Notes: a model not told the origin generated them from the sequence alone. A DNA stretch of 64,000 nt from MPNP01 sp026710155 (GCA_965200885.1 OZ241737.1:2728001-2792000); one strand, 5' to 3'; shown: positions 17,965 to 28,193, counted from the stretch's first letter. A program made the numbers and translations.

Positions 17965-19836
17965 ATGGCGGCCATTGACAAAAATCACCTGGATTCCTTC
18001 AAGAAGGCATTAACAGAAACGACACGATCCATTGCCGGGACAGATGAGCTTACGATCAGGTTTTCAGCAGACCCACCCGGATTGAATGGGGATGTTGTCA
18101 GACTTCCCAATCTGGGGGTGAAATCATCCAAAAATGCCTTTGCAATTGCCCGTGGTCTGGCTGATGGTTTTGCCTTGCAGACAAAATATCAGAATTCCGA
18201 TATCTTTCAGAAATACCTACCAAACGGTAATATCGCAAGGGAACTTTATTCAGCCATGGAAAATGCCCGTTGCGAGGCGCTGGGTTCCCGGAAAATGGAG
18301 GGAGTTGCACAAAATATAACGGCCAGGATCAAAAATGATGCCCAAAAAAAGAATCATGGCGAAATCACGCAGGCTTATCAGGCCACACTTGCTGATGCCC
18401 TAGCCTATTATATTCACGAAAGGGTAACAGGAAAGCCCCTTCCGCCAGAGGCAAAGAATGTTCTCAATCTCTATTCAGAAGAAATCAATTCAAAGGGTAA
18501 CAATACACTCAAGGGATTTGATGACGCATTGAATGATCAGGTGGATTTTGCCCGATTGGTTCGCCAACTGATTGGTGATTTTGGTTATGGTGATCAACTT
18601 GGGAATGATCCTGATGATTCTGAACCGGAGAGCAATGAAGAGCCCCCCGATCCAGACGAGGATAGGCCAGATGTCGAAAATGAAGATAAACAGGAGCCTG
18701 AGGATTCCGATGGTTTTGACGAACAATCGTTTGATGAAAGTCAGGAAGGGGAACCGTCCGAGGAAATTGATGCCGATAATCTGGAATTGGGTGAGACTGA
18801 AGAAGTATCAGGTGACGAGCAGGATATTGAAATCAACAGAACCTCATACTCGGAAGCTGATCCCGAATATAATGTATTCACCAATAAGCATGATGAAATC
18901 ATCAAAGCAGAGGATCTTGCCGAAATGGAAGAGCTGGAGAGACTCAGGACGAACCTTGATCAGCAGCTTGAACCCTATAAGGGAGCGGCAGGAAGATTGG
19001 CCAACAAGCTCCAAAGAAAATTGATGGCCAAACAAAACCGGGTCTGGGAATTTGATTGTGAGGAAGGAATTCTTGATGCGGGAAGACTCGCCAGGGTTGT
19101 TGCCAATCCCACCACACCTCTGTCATTCAAGGTAGAAAAGGACACGGAATTCAAGGATACCATTGTAACACTGCTGTTGGATAATTCAGGGTCCATGCGA
19201 GGTAGACCCATTTCACTGGCCGCCATGTGTGCCGATATACTTGCCCGTACACTGGAAAGGTGTCAGGTCAAGGTGGAGATACTCGGTTTTACCACCAAAT
19301 TGTGGAAAGGTGGTAACAGCAGAATTGAATGGGCCAATGGAACACGTAATCCAAGCCCTGGCCGATTGAACGATATAAGACACATAATTTACAAGAATGG
19401 TGATACTCCCTGGAGGAGAGCAAGGACTAACCTTGGTTTGATGATGAAAGAAGGCCTGCTCAAGGAAAATATAGATGGCGAGGCTCTGGAGTGGGCACAT
19501 GGCCGAATGGTCAATCGATTCGAAAGTAGAAAGATTCTAATGGTCATCTCCGATGGTGCCCCGGTTGACGATTCAACCCTCAGTGTCAATTCTTCCAATT
19601 ATCTTGAGGCCCACCTGAGAAAGGTCATAGCCATGATAGCCAGAAAAAGGCAGGTCGAACTGATTGCCATTGGTATAGGTCATGATGTAACAAGCTATTA
19701 TCAAAGGGCAGTAACGATTTCAGAAGTGGACCAGTTGGCCGGCGTCATGACACAACAGCTTGCAGAACTGTTTGAAGCCAATCCATTGCCACAAAAAAGA
19801 TTCCGGCAAGACCACCAGTTTACATTTACAGGGTAA
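17965..19836 (+). CDS. cobT: Cobaltochelatase VWA subunit CobT
   Basis: 623-aa partner of CobS. The N-terminal helical domain (VRLPNLGVKSSKNAFAIARG) is followed by a long acidic linker at about residues 210-290 (PDEDRPDVENEDKQEPEDSD). The C-terminal von Willebrand A domain has the MIDAS sequence LLLDNSGSMRGRP (Asp406). This matches CobT and the related ChlD arrangement. Its TAA shares a base with the ATG of the aminopeptidase gene (TAATG), so all are probably co-transcribed. Confidence 0.95.
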   Translation: MAAIDKNHLDSFKKALTETTRSIAGTDELTIRFSADPPGLNGDVVRLPNLGVKSSKNAFAIARGLADGFALQTKYQNSDIFQKYLPNGNIARELYSAMENARCEALGSRKMEGVAQNITARIKNDAQKKNHGEITQAYQATLADALAYYIHERVTGKPLPPEAKNVLNLYSEEINSKGNNTLKGFDDALNDQVDFARLVRQLIGDFGYGDQLGNDPDDSEPESNEEPPDPDEDRPDVENEDKQEPEDSDGFDEQSFDESQEGEPSEEIDADNLELGETEEVSGDEQDIEINRTSYSEADPEYNVFTNKHDEIIKAEDLAEMEELERLRTNLDQQLEPYKGAAGRLANKLQRKLMAKQNRVWEFDCEEGILDAGRLARVVANPTTPLSFKVEKDTEFKDTIVTLLLDNSGSMRGRPISLAAMCADILARTLERCQVKVEILGFTTKLWKGGNSRIEWANGTRNPSPGRLNDIRHIIYKNGDTPWRRARTNLGLMMKEGLLKENIDGEALEWAHGRMVNRFESRKILMVISDGAPVDDSTLSVNSSNYLEAHLRKVIAMIARKRQVELIAIGIGHDVTSYYQRAVTISEVDQLAGVMTQQLAELFEANPLPQKRFRQDHQFTFTG

Positions 19837-21629
19837 TGCCCCAAACCTTTGCTGCAAAACCAAACCATCTTTTTGAAGGTTGGAAATTGAACAATCTTCA
19901 ACTGGAAATAAAGACAAGAAACCTTGATGCCTTTCTTGTTCCCAAAGTGGATATCTATCGTGGTGAAACACTGGCTGATTGTGATGAGCGATTGGCCTGG
20001 CTGACTGGATTTACGGGTTCAACAGGATTATTGGCCATAAGTTTGGACAAGGCAGTACTTTTTGTAGATGGCCGTTATGCGCTGGAAGCCCGAACAACCT
20101 TACCCGGTTTGTTCGAAGTGTGCTCTTTCACGAACAAAAGGATTGTCAAATGGTTGACTAAAAATTTACCTGATGGTGGACAGGTTGGGTATTGCGGTCT
20201 ATTTCATTCGGTTTCCGAAGTCAAATACCTGAAAAATAAACTGAAGAAAGTTGGAATTAACCTGGTTTCAACAAATAATCTTGTTGATGATATCTGGAAG
20301 GAAAAACCACCACCTCCGGTTTCTGAGATATATTACTACCCTGAAGATTTGGCCGGTGAAACCGATCAGAACAAACGGCTCCGCATATCCCGGGAAATCA
20401 AGTTATCAGGTGCTTCAGCCCTCTTGATTACAAATCCTGGTTCAATCGGATGGCTATTGAATATAAGGGGCAATGATATTCCATATACTCCCATTGTTCA
20501 TGCCCTGGCTATCCTCTATTCCAGCGGGGATGTTGACCTCTTTGTGGATCCCGGGAAATTGCCCCGAAATCAAAATATTGAAATTGATCGTGGCATAAGG
20601 GTTATTCCACACAGGGAATTTGAAACGTCTTTGGGCCGGGTTGAAGGAACAATTCAAATTGATCCAGAGACAACTCCACAAAGATACCATGATATACTTC
20701 GAAATTCCTGCAAAGTCAAACTTCATGCCGACCCATGCCTTGCAGCAAGGGCACACAAGAACACTACCCAGATCATGCACTGCAAAGATGTACAAACTCG
20801 TGATGCGGTAGCCTTTGTCGAATTCCTGTCATGGTTTTTCAATCATCCAAGACAAACCGATTTGACAGAAATTGATCTGTCCTTGAAGTTATGGGAATTT
20901 AGACAAAAACAACCGGGTATCATGAGTCCCAGTTTTGAAGCGATCGTCGGTTCCGGTCCCAATGGCGCAATCGTCCATTACCGGGTCAAGGAAAATACCA
21001 ATCGCAGATTGAACAATGGTGATCTGATACTCATCGATTCAGGTGCCCAGTATATTGAGGGAACTACTGACCTCACCCGAACTATTTGCATCGGCACTCC
21101 TACTCGCAAGCAACAGATGGATTTCACTCTCGTTCTCAAAAGCCTGATATCTGTATCGGAAGCAAAATGGGAAGTTGGCTCATCGGGGAAATTCATTGAT
21201 AAATTTGCAAGAATTGCGCTCAAGAAAGTTGACGAGGACTACAATCACGGAACTGGGCATGGCGTCGGACAGTTTCTTGAAGTTCATGAAGGTCCCTTCA
21301 GACTCTCCAAAAAAAGCACCAAACCAATTCATGACAACATTATTCTCTCCCTTGAACCTGGTTTGTACCGTGAGGGAGAATATGGTATTCGAATTGAAAA
21401 TCTTGCTGTGACCACTAGTGTATCCAATACCAACAATGATAATCAACAATACTGTTTCGAGACACTGACACATGTTCCCATTGATTTATCGATGATATTG
21501 CCTGAAAAATTGACCCACGAGGAAATTAACTGGTTTAACCGCTATCACGATGAAACGTATTCAAGACTTTATCCTCTGCTCAGTACCGAAGCTCAAGCCT
21601 GGATAATGAAGGCCTGCCAACCACTTTAA
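19836..21629 (+). CDS. Xaa-Pro aminopeptidase (M24B, aminopeptidase P)
   Basis: 597-aa metallopeptidase that removes N-terminal residues before proline. It has two creatinase-like N-domains (DERLAWLTGFTGSTGLLAIS near residue 50; ALLITNPGSIGWLLNIRGND near residue 195). The pita-bread catalytic domain has the metal ligands in LIDSGAQYIEGTTDLTRT (two Asp), GTGHGVGQFLEVHEGP (His), LSLEPGLY (Glu) and YGIRIENL (Glu). The long C-terminal extension (HVPIDLSMILPEKLTHEEIN) is the PepP C-terminal domain seen in about 600-aa forms. It begins inside the cobT stop codon; a functional link to cobalamin synthesis is not implied. Confidence 0.92.
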   Translation: MPQTFAAKPNHLFEGWKLNNLQLEIKTRNLDAFLVPKVDIYRGETLADCDERLAWLTGFTGSTGLLAISLDKAVLFVDGRYALEARTTLPGLFEVCSFTNKRIVKWLTKNLPDGGQVGYCGLFHSVSEVKYLKNKLKKVGINLVSTNNLVDDIWKEKPPPPVSEIYYYPEDLAGETDQNKRLRISREIKLSGASALLITNPGSIGWLLNIRGNDIPYTPIVHALAILYSSGDVDLFVDPGKLPRNQNIEIDRGIRVIPHREFETSLGRVEGTIQIDPETTPQRYHDILRNSCKVKLHADPCLAARAHKNTTQIMHCKDVQTRDAVAFVEFLSWFFNHPRQTDLTEIDLSLKLWEFRQKQPGIMSPSFEAIVGSGPNGAIVHYRVKENTNRRLNNGDLILIDSGAQYIEGTTDLTRTICIGTPTRKQQMDFTLVLKSLISVSEAKWEVGSSGKFIDKFARIALKKVDEDYNHGTGHGVGQFLEVHEGPFRLSKKSTKPIHDNIILSLEPGLYREGEYGIRIENLAVTTSVSNTNNDNQQYCFETLTHVPIDLSMILPEKLTHEEINWFNRYHDETYSRLYPLLSTEAQAWIMKACQPL

Positions 21630-22770
21630 CAACTCGCGAAGTTACAGGAAATGACAACAGGAAAAGTAATAGACAATATCTTGTGTTTCATGAAGGATTT
21701 TTTTCAAAAAAGCAAAAGCAATAACCCGCTATCGAATGATAGTGAAAAAACTTCGTTACTGTTTGCAAAGTAAATGATCATGTTTTACCGAATAGCGACA
21801 ATGCCTGCCAAGGCACGGCATAGTGGGCTCCTGATATAGCCTTCCAAAAAAACTTCATATGTAGGCACAATTGAAACTTGTAATTTTCTGATATGCATGG
21901 AATTTACACATCATGCTCCCGTAGTACCATCACCACGAATAAAGCCTGGGCGCCGGCCGCCTGTGCAGCATAAGACACAGACACCCGTCGGGGACAGTGG
22001 GCGTTTTCGACGTTGCGGCAAGACAATGTACACCGCCCCGGCCGAGGGCAGTGGAACCCGTTTCGGCATTGGATTGACTGTGGCAGCCGGATGGCTTGAT
22101 AGCCCGTCCATGAACGGGTGTTTCCCCACCATTGCCATTTGGGTTTCATGCAACCGGGTTCCGGTCCGGATGTTGGCAGCATCCCCAGATTCCATCGGGT
22201 AGAATTGTTCAAACCGGGAGGTGAATTGCAAATCCGCATGGTCAGGTATTTAATACCCTGATTTTGTCCAATTTAATTGCAGACAGAATAGATTTTGAAG
22301 TTTTTGATAAACTTGAAGGAATTGACCGGAAGAAAATGGAGATATTTGCTCAAACTTTTGTCAAAGACTCTGATTCTGATTTTTTGAAAAGTGTTGATTG
22401 TACATGGACCAGTTTGTACGTGAGTGAAACTGCCTAGGCCTTTTACCATGCATATTTTATGATATTATCTTTCAGTGCAATTCAGATGAAGGCTCTTGAG
22501 TTGGGGCAGCTAGTTTAAGCCCTTACCAAAAGAACCCTTGCGGAAGGCGATACTTGATTCGTTACCTCACCAAAAGACAACCTTTGAAAAGTATCCAGAT
22601 CTATTTGAATCCATTTTCCTAGCAGAATTGAGGGAGGTGGTACTAAGGGAACTGAAAATATCCATAAATGGTGATCACCCAACAAAGGAGAATTGGCCAA
22701 GGCGGGTGCAATTCTTGTTGAGTAGGACAACATTCCTAAACCGAAGTAAAAGTAGTAAAATGCTTGAGTT
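21630..22770. other. Gene-poor stretch with a GC-rich patch and orphan open segments
   Basis: 1.1 kb without an assignable gene. 21900-22235 is visibly GC-richer than its flanks and is open on both strands (about 100 codons each) without recognisable content. 22225-22437 is an open segment without a start codon, reading NPHGQVFNTLILSNLIADRI, then EVFDKLEGIDRKKMEIFAQT, ending YVSETA. About 22515-22790 is another open segment (LPKEPLRKAILDSLPHQKTT, then YPDLFESIFLAELREVVLRE). Both look like truncated coding remnants of unknown origin. Confidence 0.45.
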
Positions 22771-22772
22771 AC

Positions 22773-23837
22773 CTACATGCCGGGGGAGGGAGGTGATGAT
22801 TCGGGCTCGTCATCGGGCTCGGGTTCCTCCTCGACCTCTGGAAGCAATTCCTCAGGCGGGTGGTAGACCCCGTTGTGGGTGATGCCCCCGTTGCCATGCC
22901 GGAAATGGGTCCTGTTGTCCAGAATTCCCTCGGCCCTAAGTGAAGCTTCATCGGATCGGGGTGCTGCCAAACCTCCCAGATAGTTTACAAAGGCTGGAAA
23001 GTTTCCTTCGTCAGCTGCTTCCAGCGCATTGATGTAGCCCAGCTTGTTCTGGGCCGGGATGATCGGTGGGAATTCCCCCGCCCTAGCATAGGCATAGGCC
23101 ATCAGCATGCGGGATATCCGGCCATTACCATCCTGAAAGGGATGGATCCGGACAAATTCATGGTGCAGCCAGGCCGCCTCCACTTCCGGGACCAGGGCAA
23201 ACTCCCGATGCCCGTTGTGGAAGGCAAGGAACTTCTCCATTTGCTGTTCCACCTGTTCGGGTGGGCAATATTCGTGGACAAACCCGTCCCTCCGGCGGGG
23301 ATTGTTGGGCCGTATCTTGTACTGGCCCTTCCTGAGGGGAATCTCGATCCGCTTGCCGAAGGGTGTGATCCCGGTTGCACTGGCCTGGTGCCTGGTAAGG
23401 AGGGCATGCCATTCCTTGATGGCCGGTCCCGTCAGGGGCCGCTTGTCCGAGACATGGGCAAACATCATCTCAAGGGCAGCCTCCTGATCCTGTAGCAACC
23501 CCTTCAAGGTTTGATCGGACACGTCCATCACCGAATGGGCTCCCCTCACCCCTTCGAAACCTTCGGCAATCAGGGTTTCGGTAACCCCGGTTTTCAGCAG
23601 GTACAGGCCCTCGATCTGGCCGGTCTCGATGGCAAAGGCTCGCCTTTGCGAGAGCAACCAGAGATCCATCGAACTCTTGTCAAAGGTCCTGTCCTCCAGC
23701 CTTGAACGCATTTCCCGCCATCTTTTGGCCGACTGCCGGGCACCATCGTGCCGCAACTGCCGATGGACCGGATCGAGATCACGTACCGGACGCCAGATGG
23801 CGCCGACCGGTTTGGGTAGTGAAGTGTTCTTGTTCAT
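22773..23837 (-). CDS. Fic-domain protein (putative AMP transferase)
   Basis: 354-aa Fic protein from MNKNTSLPKPVGAIW (ATG 23837). Order: an N-terminal Fic/DOC-associated region; the inhibitory helix motif TGQIEG at residues 72-77, matching (S/T)xxxE(G/N), so the enzyme is probably auto-inhibited; and the catalytic loop HPFQDGNGR with His232. A winged-helix or linker-like C-terminus ends in an acidic, proline-rich tail (EVEEEPEPDDEPESSPPSPG). Fic enzymes usually transfer AMP to a hydroxyl side chain of a target protein; the target cannot be told here. The gene is clearly GC-richer than neighbours such as recN and is not in an operon, which points to horizontal acquisition. The frame is open upstream of 23837, but that part is unlikely to be coding. 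Confidence 0.9.
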   Translation of the reverse strand: MNKNTSLPKPVGAIWRPVRDLDPVHRQLRHDGARQSAKRWREMRSRLEDRTFDKSSMDLWLLSQRRAFAIETGQIEGLYLLKTGVTETLIAEGFEGVRGAHSVMDVSDQTLKGLLQDQEAALEMMFAHVSDKRPLTGPAIKEWHALLTRHQASATGITPFGKRIEIPLRKGQYKIRPNNPRRRDGFVHEYCPPEQVEQQMEKFLAFHNGHREFALVPEVEAAWLHHEFVRIHPFQDGNGRISRMLMAYAYARAGEFPPIIPAQNKLGYINALEAADEGNFPAFVNYLGGLAAPRSDEASLRAEGILDNRTHFRHGNGGITHNGVYHPPEELLPEVEEEPEPDDEPESSPPSPGM

Positions 23838-24032
23838 GGCTTTTTTTCCAGGATTTTCCTGTAATGGATATGGGTATCCGGAAATCATTTGACAAGGTAA
23901 ATCCCCACCCCGACCCATCAATGGATTTAGGCTCAATTCCATTATGGCCGGCAATTCCTACCCTCTATATTCATTCCATCCACGAATAAATGCAGGGTTG
24001 AATGGAATGGATCCAAAAACCTGAAGGAGGAA

Positions 24033-24344
24033 ATGAAAAGGGATTTTGACCACATACGGGAATTGCTGCTGGAATTTGAGTCCCGTGAAAATTTCCTGAT
24101 ATATGTTAATGATACCGACATGAAAAGGGGTTACGATGTGGGATTGATGTGTGATGTCAAACTCATGAAAAAGGAAAAACCCTCTGGAATAGCCTATCGC
24201 TTGGTCAATCAGGGCCATGACTTCATTAATGTTATCAGTAATTAAGAAATCTGGCAGGAAGCCGTTGCCAGGACCGGAGATGCAACCCCAAATATCCTCA
24301 AGGCGTTGGTCCTCAAACTTCTGGAGGAAAATATCCTGGATTAG
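24033..24344 (+). pseudogene. DUF2513-type protein split by an in-frame stop
   Basis: The start MKRDFDHIRELLLEFESREN is the DUF2513 signature, and the body reaches the conserved LVNQGHDFINVISN. A TAA at 24243-24245 follows. The same frame then continues EIWQEAVARTGDATPNILKA and LVLKLLEENILD to a TAG at 24342-24344, which is the family's normal C-terminus. A single nonsense change (for example AAA or GAA to TAA) explains it. The 70-aa truncated product might still be made. DUF2513 proteins are common on phages and islands; the GC-rich fic gene is the neighbour. Confidence 0.75.
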
Positions 24345-24465
24345 AATCCTGATACCGGGCACAAGACATTTCAGTAAAAACAGGCAAGTCCATGCATGAA
24401 CCCCTGCCAAGGTAGAGATGGCACCAATTGAATTCTCAAATAAAGAAATTGGCGGTGGATCCCCA

Positions 24466-26115
24466 TTATTTTCCTAAAAGGACCTTCGCAGCTGACTTGG
24501 CTTCATCGGTTATGGTTTCAGCTGAGAGCATGCGGGCTATTTCATCAATTCGCTTTTCTGCATCAAGAAGTTCCACTGAAATTCTTGTATCCTGACCCTT
24601 GATGTGTTTTTCAATCTTGAAATGGTGCGAACCTAGGGAAGCGACCTGAGGTGAATGGGTTATGGCGACAACTTGTGAATTTCCAGACAGATCCATCAGT
24701 TTTTTTCCAACTGCATCTGCGGTTGCACCCCCAATTCCACTATCAATCTCATCAAAAACCATGCTTACATCAGTATCCATTTTGGTTAGACAAACTTTCA
24801 AGGCCAACAAAAATCGAGATAATTCTCCCCCAGATGCCATCTTGTTTATTGGACCTATGGATACCCCTGGATTGGTTGAGGCCAAAAACTGTATGTCATC
24901 CTTTCCAGTGGCCCCTTCCTGCCCAGTTTCAATCGATGTCTGAAAAACGGCATTTTCCAATTTGAGGGGTGGCAATTCTGCACTGATTTGCTTGTCAAGC
25001 TTTTGGGCAGCCTTGGTACGTGCAGTGGAAAGTAGTCGGGCACTTTTTTGGTAATCTCCATAACTGGTTTTTCGGGCCTCCTCCAAATCCCCAAGTTTTG
25101 TTTGTTCAATTGCCAGAACAGCACTTTTATCCTCAAGGCCTTTCCAGAAATCAAACAATTCATCAGGTTGGACATTATGCTTCCTGGCCAAAGCCCTTAT
25201 GGCGTACAATCTGTTTTCCAGATTTTCCAGCTCATATGGATCAATATCAATGTTCCTTTTGAGTTCATCCACACTGCTTTCTGCATCTTCCACCTCTACC
25301 AAGACCCGTTCCAGGGCATCCTGAATACTCTTTAAATCTTCCTCTGAACCTCCCTTTACCTTGCCCAGGGCATTGATGGCCTCTATTGCCATTTTGGTAA
25401 TGCCTCCAGAACCGATATTCTGGGCAACCATCTCAATTGCTTCCCTGTTTCTAGCAGCAAATTTCATACCTGTTCGTCTTGATTCCAGTATTTGGTGCTC
25501 GTTTTCCTTGAGATCAAAATCTCTGAATTCAAGCAATGAATGCGCAGTGAATTCCTGATCCCCGGCAAGTATCTTGATGCGATTCTCCAGTTCCCGGCAT
25601 AACCTGGTTTGTCTTTGGTATTCGGTCCACAGCTCTCGTACCTTGTTGACTAGTTTTTCATTGCCTCCGAACTTGTCGAGGAGGTCTTGGTGACATCTTT
25701 TGTTCAGAAGCTGGCTTGTGTCATGCTGACCATGGATGTTGATCAAAAACAAAGCAAGTTCCTGGAGGAAATCGCTTGAACACCTGCTGTTGTTGATAAA
25801 TGCAACGGACCTTCCGCTTGGTGAAAGCGTTCTTCTTATGAATATCTCGGTGCCCGATTGGTAACCCCTTTTGTTTAGAAAGGTTTTGATCGGATTCTTT
25901 TCCGAAACTTCAAAACATACCGTTACTTCGCCACCGGACTTATCACTTGCCGGAAAGTTTTTGGGTGATTCAAAGCCAAGTGCAAAGCCCAATGAATCCA
26001 TAACGAAGGACTTTCCTGCCCCAGTTTCACCAGACAATATATTGAGGTAGGGAGAAAACTCTAAATCCAATTCCTCTACAAAAAGGATTTTTCTGAGTGA
26101 AATACCCTTCAGCAT
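24466..26115 (-). CDS. recN: DNA repair protein RecN
   Basis: SMC-like ATPase acting early in double-strand break repair. 549 aa. Walker A is SGETGAGKSFVMDSLGFALG (residues 28-47). The long coiled-coil arms are at about 150-370. The signature region is MASGGELSRFLLALKVCL, Walker B is SMVFDEIDSGIGGATADAVG, and the switch histidine is in VVAITHSPQVASLGSHHFKI. It follows bamD by 22 bases on the minus strand, in the alphaproteobacterial lpxC-bamD-recN order. ligA, which often follows, is absent; the fic/DUF2513 region lies there instead. Confidence 0.96.
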   Translation of the reverse strand: MLKGISLRKILFVEELDLEFSPYLNILSGETGAGKSFVMDSLGFALGFESPKNFPASDKSGGEVTVCFEVSEKNPIKTFLNKRGYQSGTEIFIRRTLSPSGRSVAFINNSRCSSDFLQELALFLINIHGQHDTSQLLNKRCHQDLLDKFGGNEKLVNKVRELWTEYQRQTRLCRELENRIKILAGDQEFTAHSLLEFRDFDLKENEHQILESRRTGMKFAARNREAIEMVAQNIGSGGITKMAIEAINALGKVKGGSEEDLKSIQDALERVLVEVEDAESSVDELKRNIDIDPYELENLENRLYAIRALARKHNVQPDELFDFWKGLEDKSAVLAIEQTKLGDLEEARKTSYGDYQKSARLLSTARTKAAQKLDKQISAELPPLKLENAVFQTSIETGQEGATGKDDIQFLASTNPGVSIGPINKMASGGELSRFLLALKVCLTKMDTDVSMVFDEIDSGIGGATADAVGKKLMDLSGNSQVVAITHSPQVASLGSHHFKIEKHIKGQDTRISVELLDAEKRIDEIARMLSAETITDEAKSAAKVLLGK

Positions 26116-26137
26116 GGGAAATACTGGTTATGATAGC

Positions 26138-27058
26138 CTATAACCATTCACCCCTGATGGTCATTCTGTTGAACTTGCGGAAAAATCCGTCCCTAGGTCT
26201 GTCCGGCGGGATATCGGCACCAACCCTTTGAAGCAAGCTGTAGGTGTCATTATACCAATCAGTATCATTGAAGTTATACGCCAGGATTGCAGCTGCCTCC
26301 TCGGCTTCGCTGATCAACCCCAGTGAAACATAGGATTCCACAAGACGATGCAAGGCTTCCGGGACATGACTTGAGGCCTTGGTATACAAATCACTGAATT
26401 TGGGCTGGGGTTCTTCTGCCAGGGAAATATCATCTTCCTCGTCCAGAATCTGGAAATCATCCAGGAAGGTATTGTCAATCACCTTGCTGAACCGCTTGAT
26501 GGCTGCGCCATAATGTTCTTTGCTCAAGTAATATCTGCCAACTTCCATTTCCTTGATGGCCAGCCGGTCTACCACAATATCTATTTGGTGATAGGCAGAT
26601 TGTGCATATTGGCTGTCACCATATTCCTGAACAACCTCAAATAGGGCATCAAGAGTATTCTTGGCTATGGCCCGGTCCCTTCCCTTCAGATCCAGCTGGT
26701 GATAATAGCTCATGGCTATGAGATATTGAGCATACCCAGCGTCCTGATCACCAGGATAGAATGACAAAAACCTTTCAGCCGCATCTCGGCTCAACTCATA
26801 CTCACGAGCAAGGTTATAGGCATAAGCTGCCTGTAATGTTGCTTGTCGGGAATAATCCGAATAAGGATAGAGTCTTTCGATTTCTTCGAATTTACGCGCT
26901 GCCAATCTGAAACGATTGCCATTCACGTTTTTGGACGCGGATTCAAAAATTTGTTGAGCAGTGAAATCCTCAATATCCGTATCATCGTCTCTTCTGCCGC
27001 ATCCGAACAGAAGGCTGAAACTGATGATAATCAAAATTAGCGGTCGAAATAGTTGCAC
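26138..27058 (-). CDS. bamD: Outer-membrane assembly lipoprotein BamD
   Basis: TPR lipoprotein of the BAM complex that inserts beta-barrel proteins in the outer membrane. 306 aa. A lipoprotein signal peptide with lipobox LLFGC puts the lipidated cysteine at residue 20. TPR repeats follow: AARKFEEIERLYPYSDYSRQ, then ATLQAAYAYNLAREYELSRD, and RFLSFYPGDQDAGYAQYLIA. The family's C-terminal YY-KE segment (EVGRYYLSKEHYGAAIKRFS) is present. It lies between lpxC and recN. An essential gene, intact here. Confidence 0.94.
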   Translation of the reverse strand: MQLFRPLILIIISFSLLFGCGRRDDDTDIEDFTAQQIFESASKNVNGNRFRLAARKFEEIERLYPYSDYSRQATLQAAYAYNLAREYELSRDAAERFLSFYPGDQDAGYAQYLIAMSYYHQLDLKGRDRAIAKNTLDALFEVVQEYGDSQYAQSAYHQIDIVVDRLAIKEMEVGRYYLSKEHYGAAIKRFSKVIDNTFLDDFQILDEEDDISLAEEPQPKFSDLYTKASSHVPEALHRLVESYVSLGLISEAEEAAAILAYNFNDTDWYNDTYSLLQRVGADIPPDRPRDGFFRKFNRMTIRGEWL

Positions 27059-27269
27059 TGTTTATTGTCCCTTTACCCTCGCAGATCAATTATCCACAGA
27101 ACTGATCATGCAATCCCATGAATAAATCCTAACATATCTGCCCGGATTGTCATCCAAGAAACTTTATTTAGTCCATAAATTTAAGGATTTTTTTCTCAGG
27201 TGCTAGTTTTTTACCCGTATCCCTTACAATTATGGCGGCGGTATTGAAACTGTTACTTGAAAAGTTGCC

Positions 27270-28193
27270 CTAGATTTCAGGCAAATCCGAGAGTTGGGCC
27301 TTCATACCCGGAAGCTTTGATGAAATAGCCTCAGGGGCATCAACTATCTCGTAATTATCCTTGTCAGAAAACAATTTGCGTAAAATTTCAATGTTGGCAT
27401 GATGTCCTGATTTGTAACCTACAAAAAGACCTAGAATTGGATAACCGGAAAGTGACAGGTCACCAACTGCATCAAGCATTTTATGCCTGACGGGTTCATC
27501 TTCATGCCTGACGGGAAAAAGGTATTTGTTACTCTTTTCGTCGATGATGGCTACATTATCGTAATTCCCGCCCAGTCCCAATCCATTGGACCAGAGATAT
27601 TCAATTTCCCCATTTATGCAAAAGGTTCGGGACGAACTTAGTGAACTTACCACCGAACCATTGATCAGACTTGCTCGCTTGCTTTGCTTTCCGATTGGCA
27701 AAGGATACTCAATGGTGAACTCCATTTCGAAAGTATCCGACGGATAAAACGATGCATGTGCCCCAGTGCTTGTATCCTCACAATGGACCGGCTTGAGTAC
27801 CTTAAGAATTTTTTGAGGTGTTCCCTGGCTTTGCAAACCGGATTCCAGAAATTTCATTACGAATTCCCTGGCACTGCCATCAAGGGCAGGAATCTCTTCG
27901 CCGGAAATCAACACCTTGGCATTTCTGATTCCACAAGCTACGAAAGCAGCGAGCAGGTGTTCTGTTGTTTTTACCTTCATACCCATGGAATTGCCCAAGG
28001 TAGTACATCTAAGGGTATCTACAACATTTCTGAAATTGGCGGGAATACAACTATTCCCACCCTCACAATCGGTTCTATAAAACCGAATGCCGAAATCGGA
28101 AGGGGCCGGGAGTATTGTAACTTGAGATTCCTTGCCGGTGTGAAGACCAGCACCGAAAAAACTAACCTCGTGTCTTACTGTTGTTTGGGTCAT
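27270..28193 (-). CDS. lpxC: UDP-3-O-acyl-N-acetylglucosamine deacetylase
   Basis: Zinc enzyme of the first committed step in lipid A synthesis. 307 aa from ATG 28193 (MTQTTVRHEVSFFGAGLHTG), preceded by GAGGGAAGGG; a longer TTG-started frame exists but is unlikely. The zinc ligands lie in VKTTEHLLAAFVACGI (His) and HKMLDAVGDLSLSGYPILG (His and Asp); the general-base region is GHHANIEILRKLF. In many alphaproteobacteria ftsZ is upstream; here the upstream side is a block of nested inverted repeats beginning about 90 bases away, which must contain or displace the promoter. Confidence 0.96.
   Translation of the reverse strand: MTQTTVRHEVSFFGAGLHTGKESQVTILPAPSDFGIRFYRTDCEGGNSCIPANFRNVVDTLRCTTLGNSMGMKVKTTEHLLAAFVACGIRNAKVLISGEEIPALDGSAREFVMKFLESGLQSQGTPQKILKVLKPVHCEDTSTGAHASFYPSDTFEMEFTIEYPLPIGKQSKRASLINGSVVSSLSSSRTFCINGEIEYLWSNGLGLGGNYDNVAIIDEKSNKYLFPVRHEDEPVRHKMLDAVGDLSLSGYPILGLFVGYKSGHHANIEILRKLFSDKDNYEIVDAPEAISSKLPGMKAQLSDLPEI

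Noticed and set aside
18600..18830. The GAT/GAA-rich stretch as a tandem repeat.
   Set aside because: It is the acidic linker of CobT; the DNA is not periodic.
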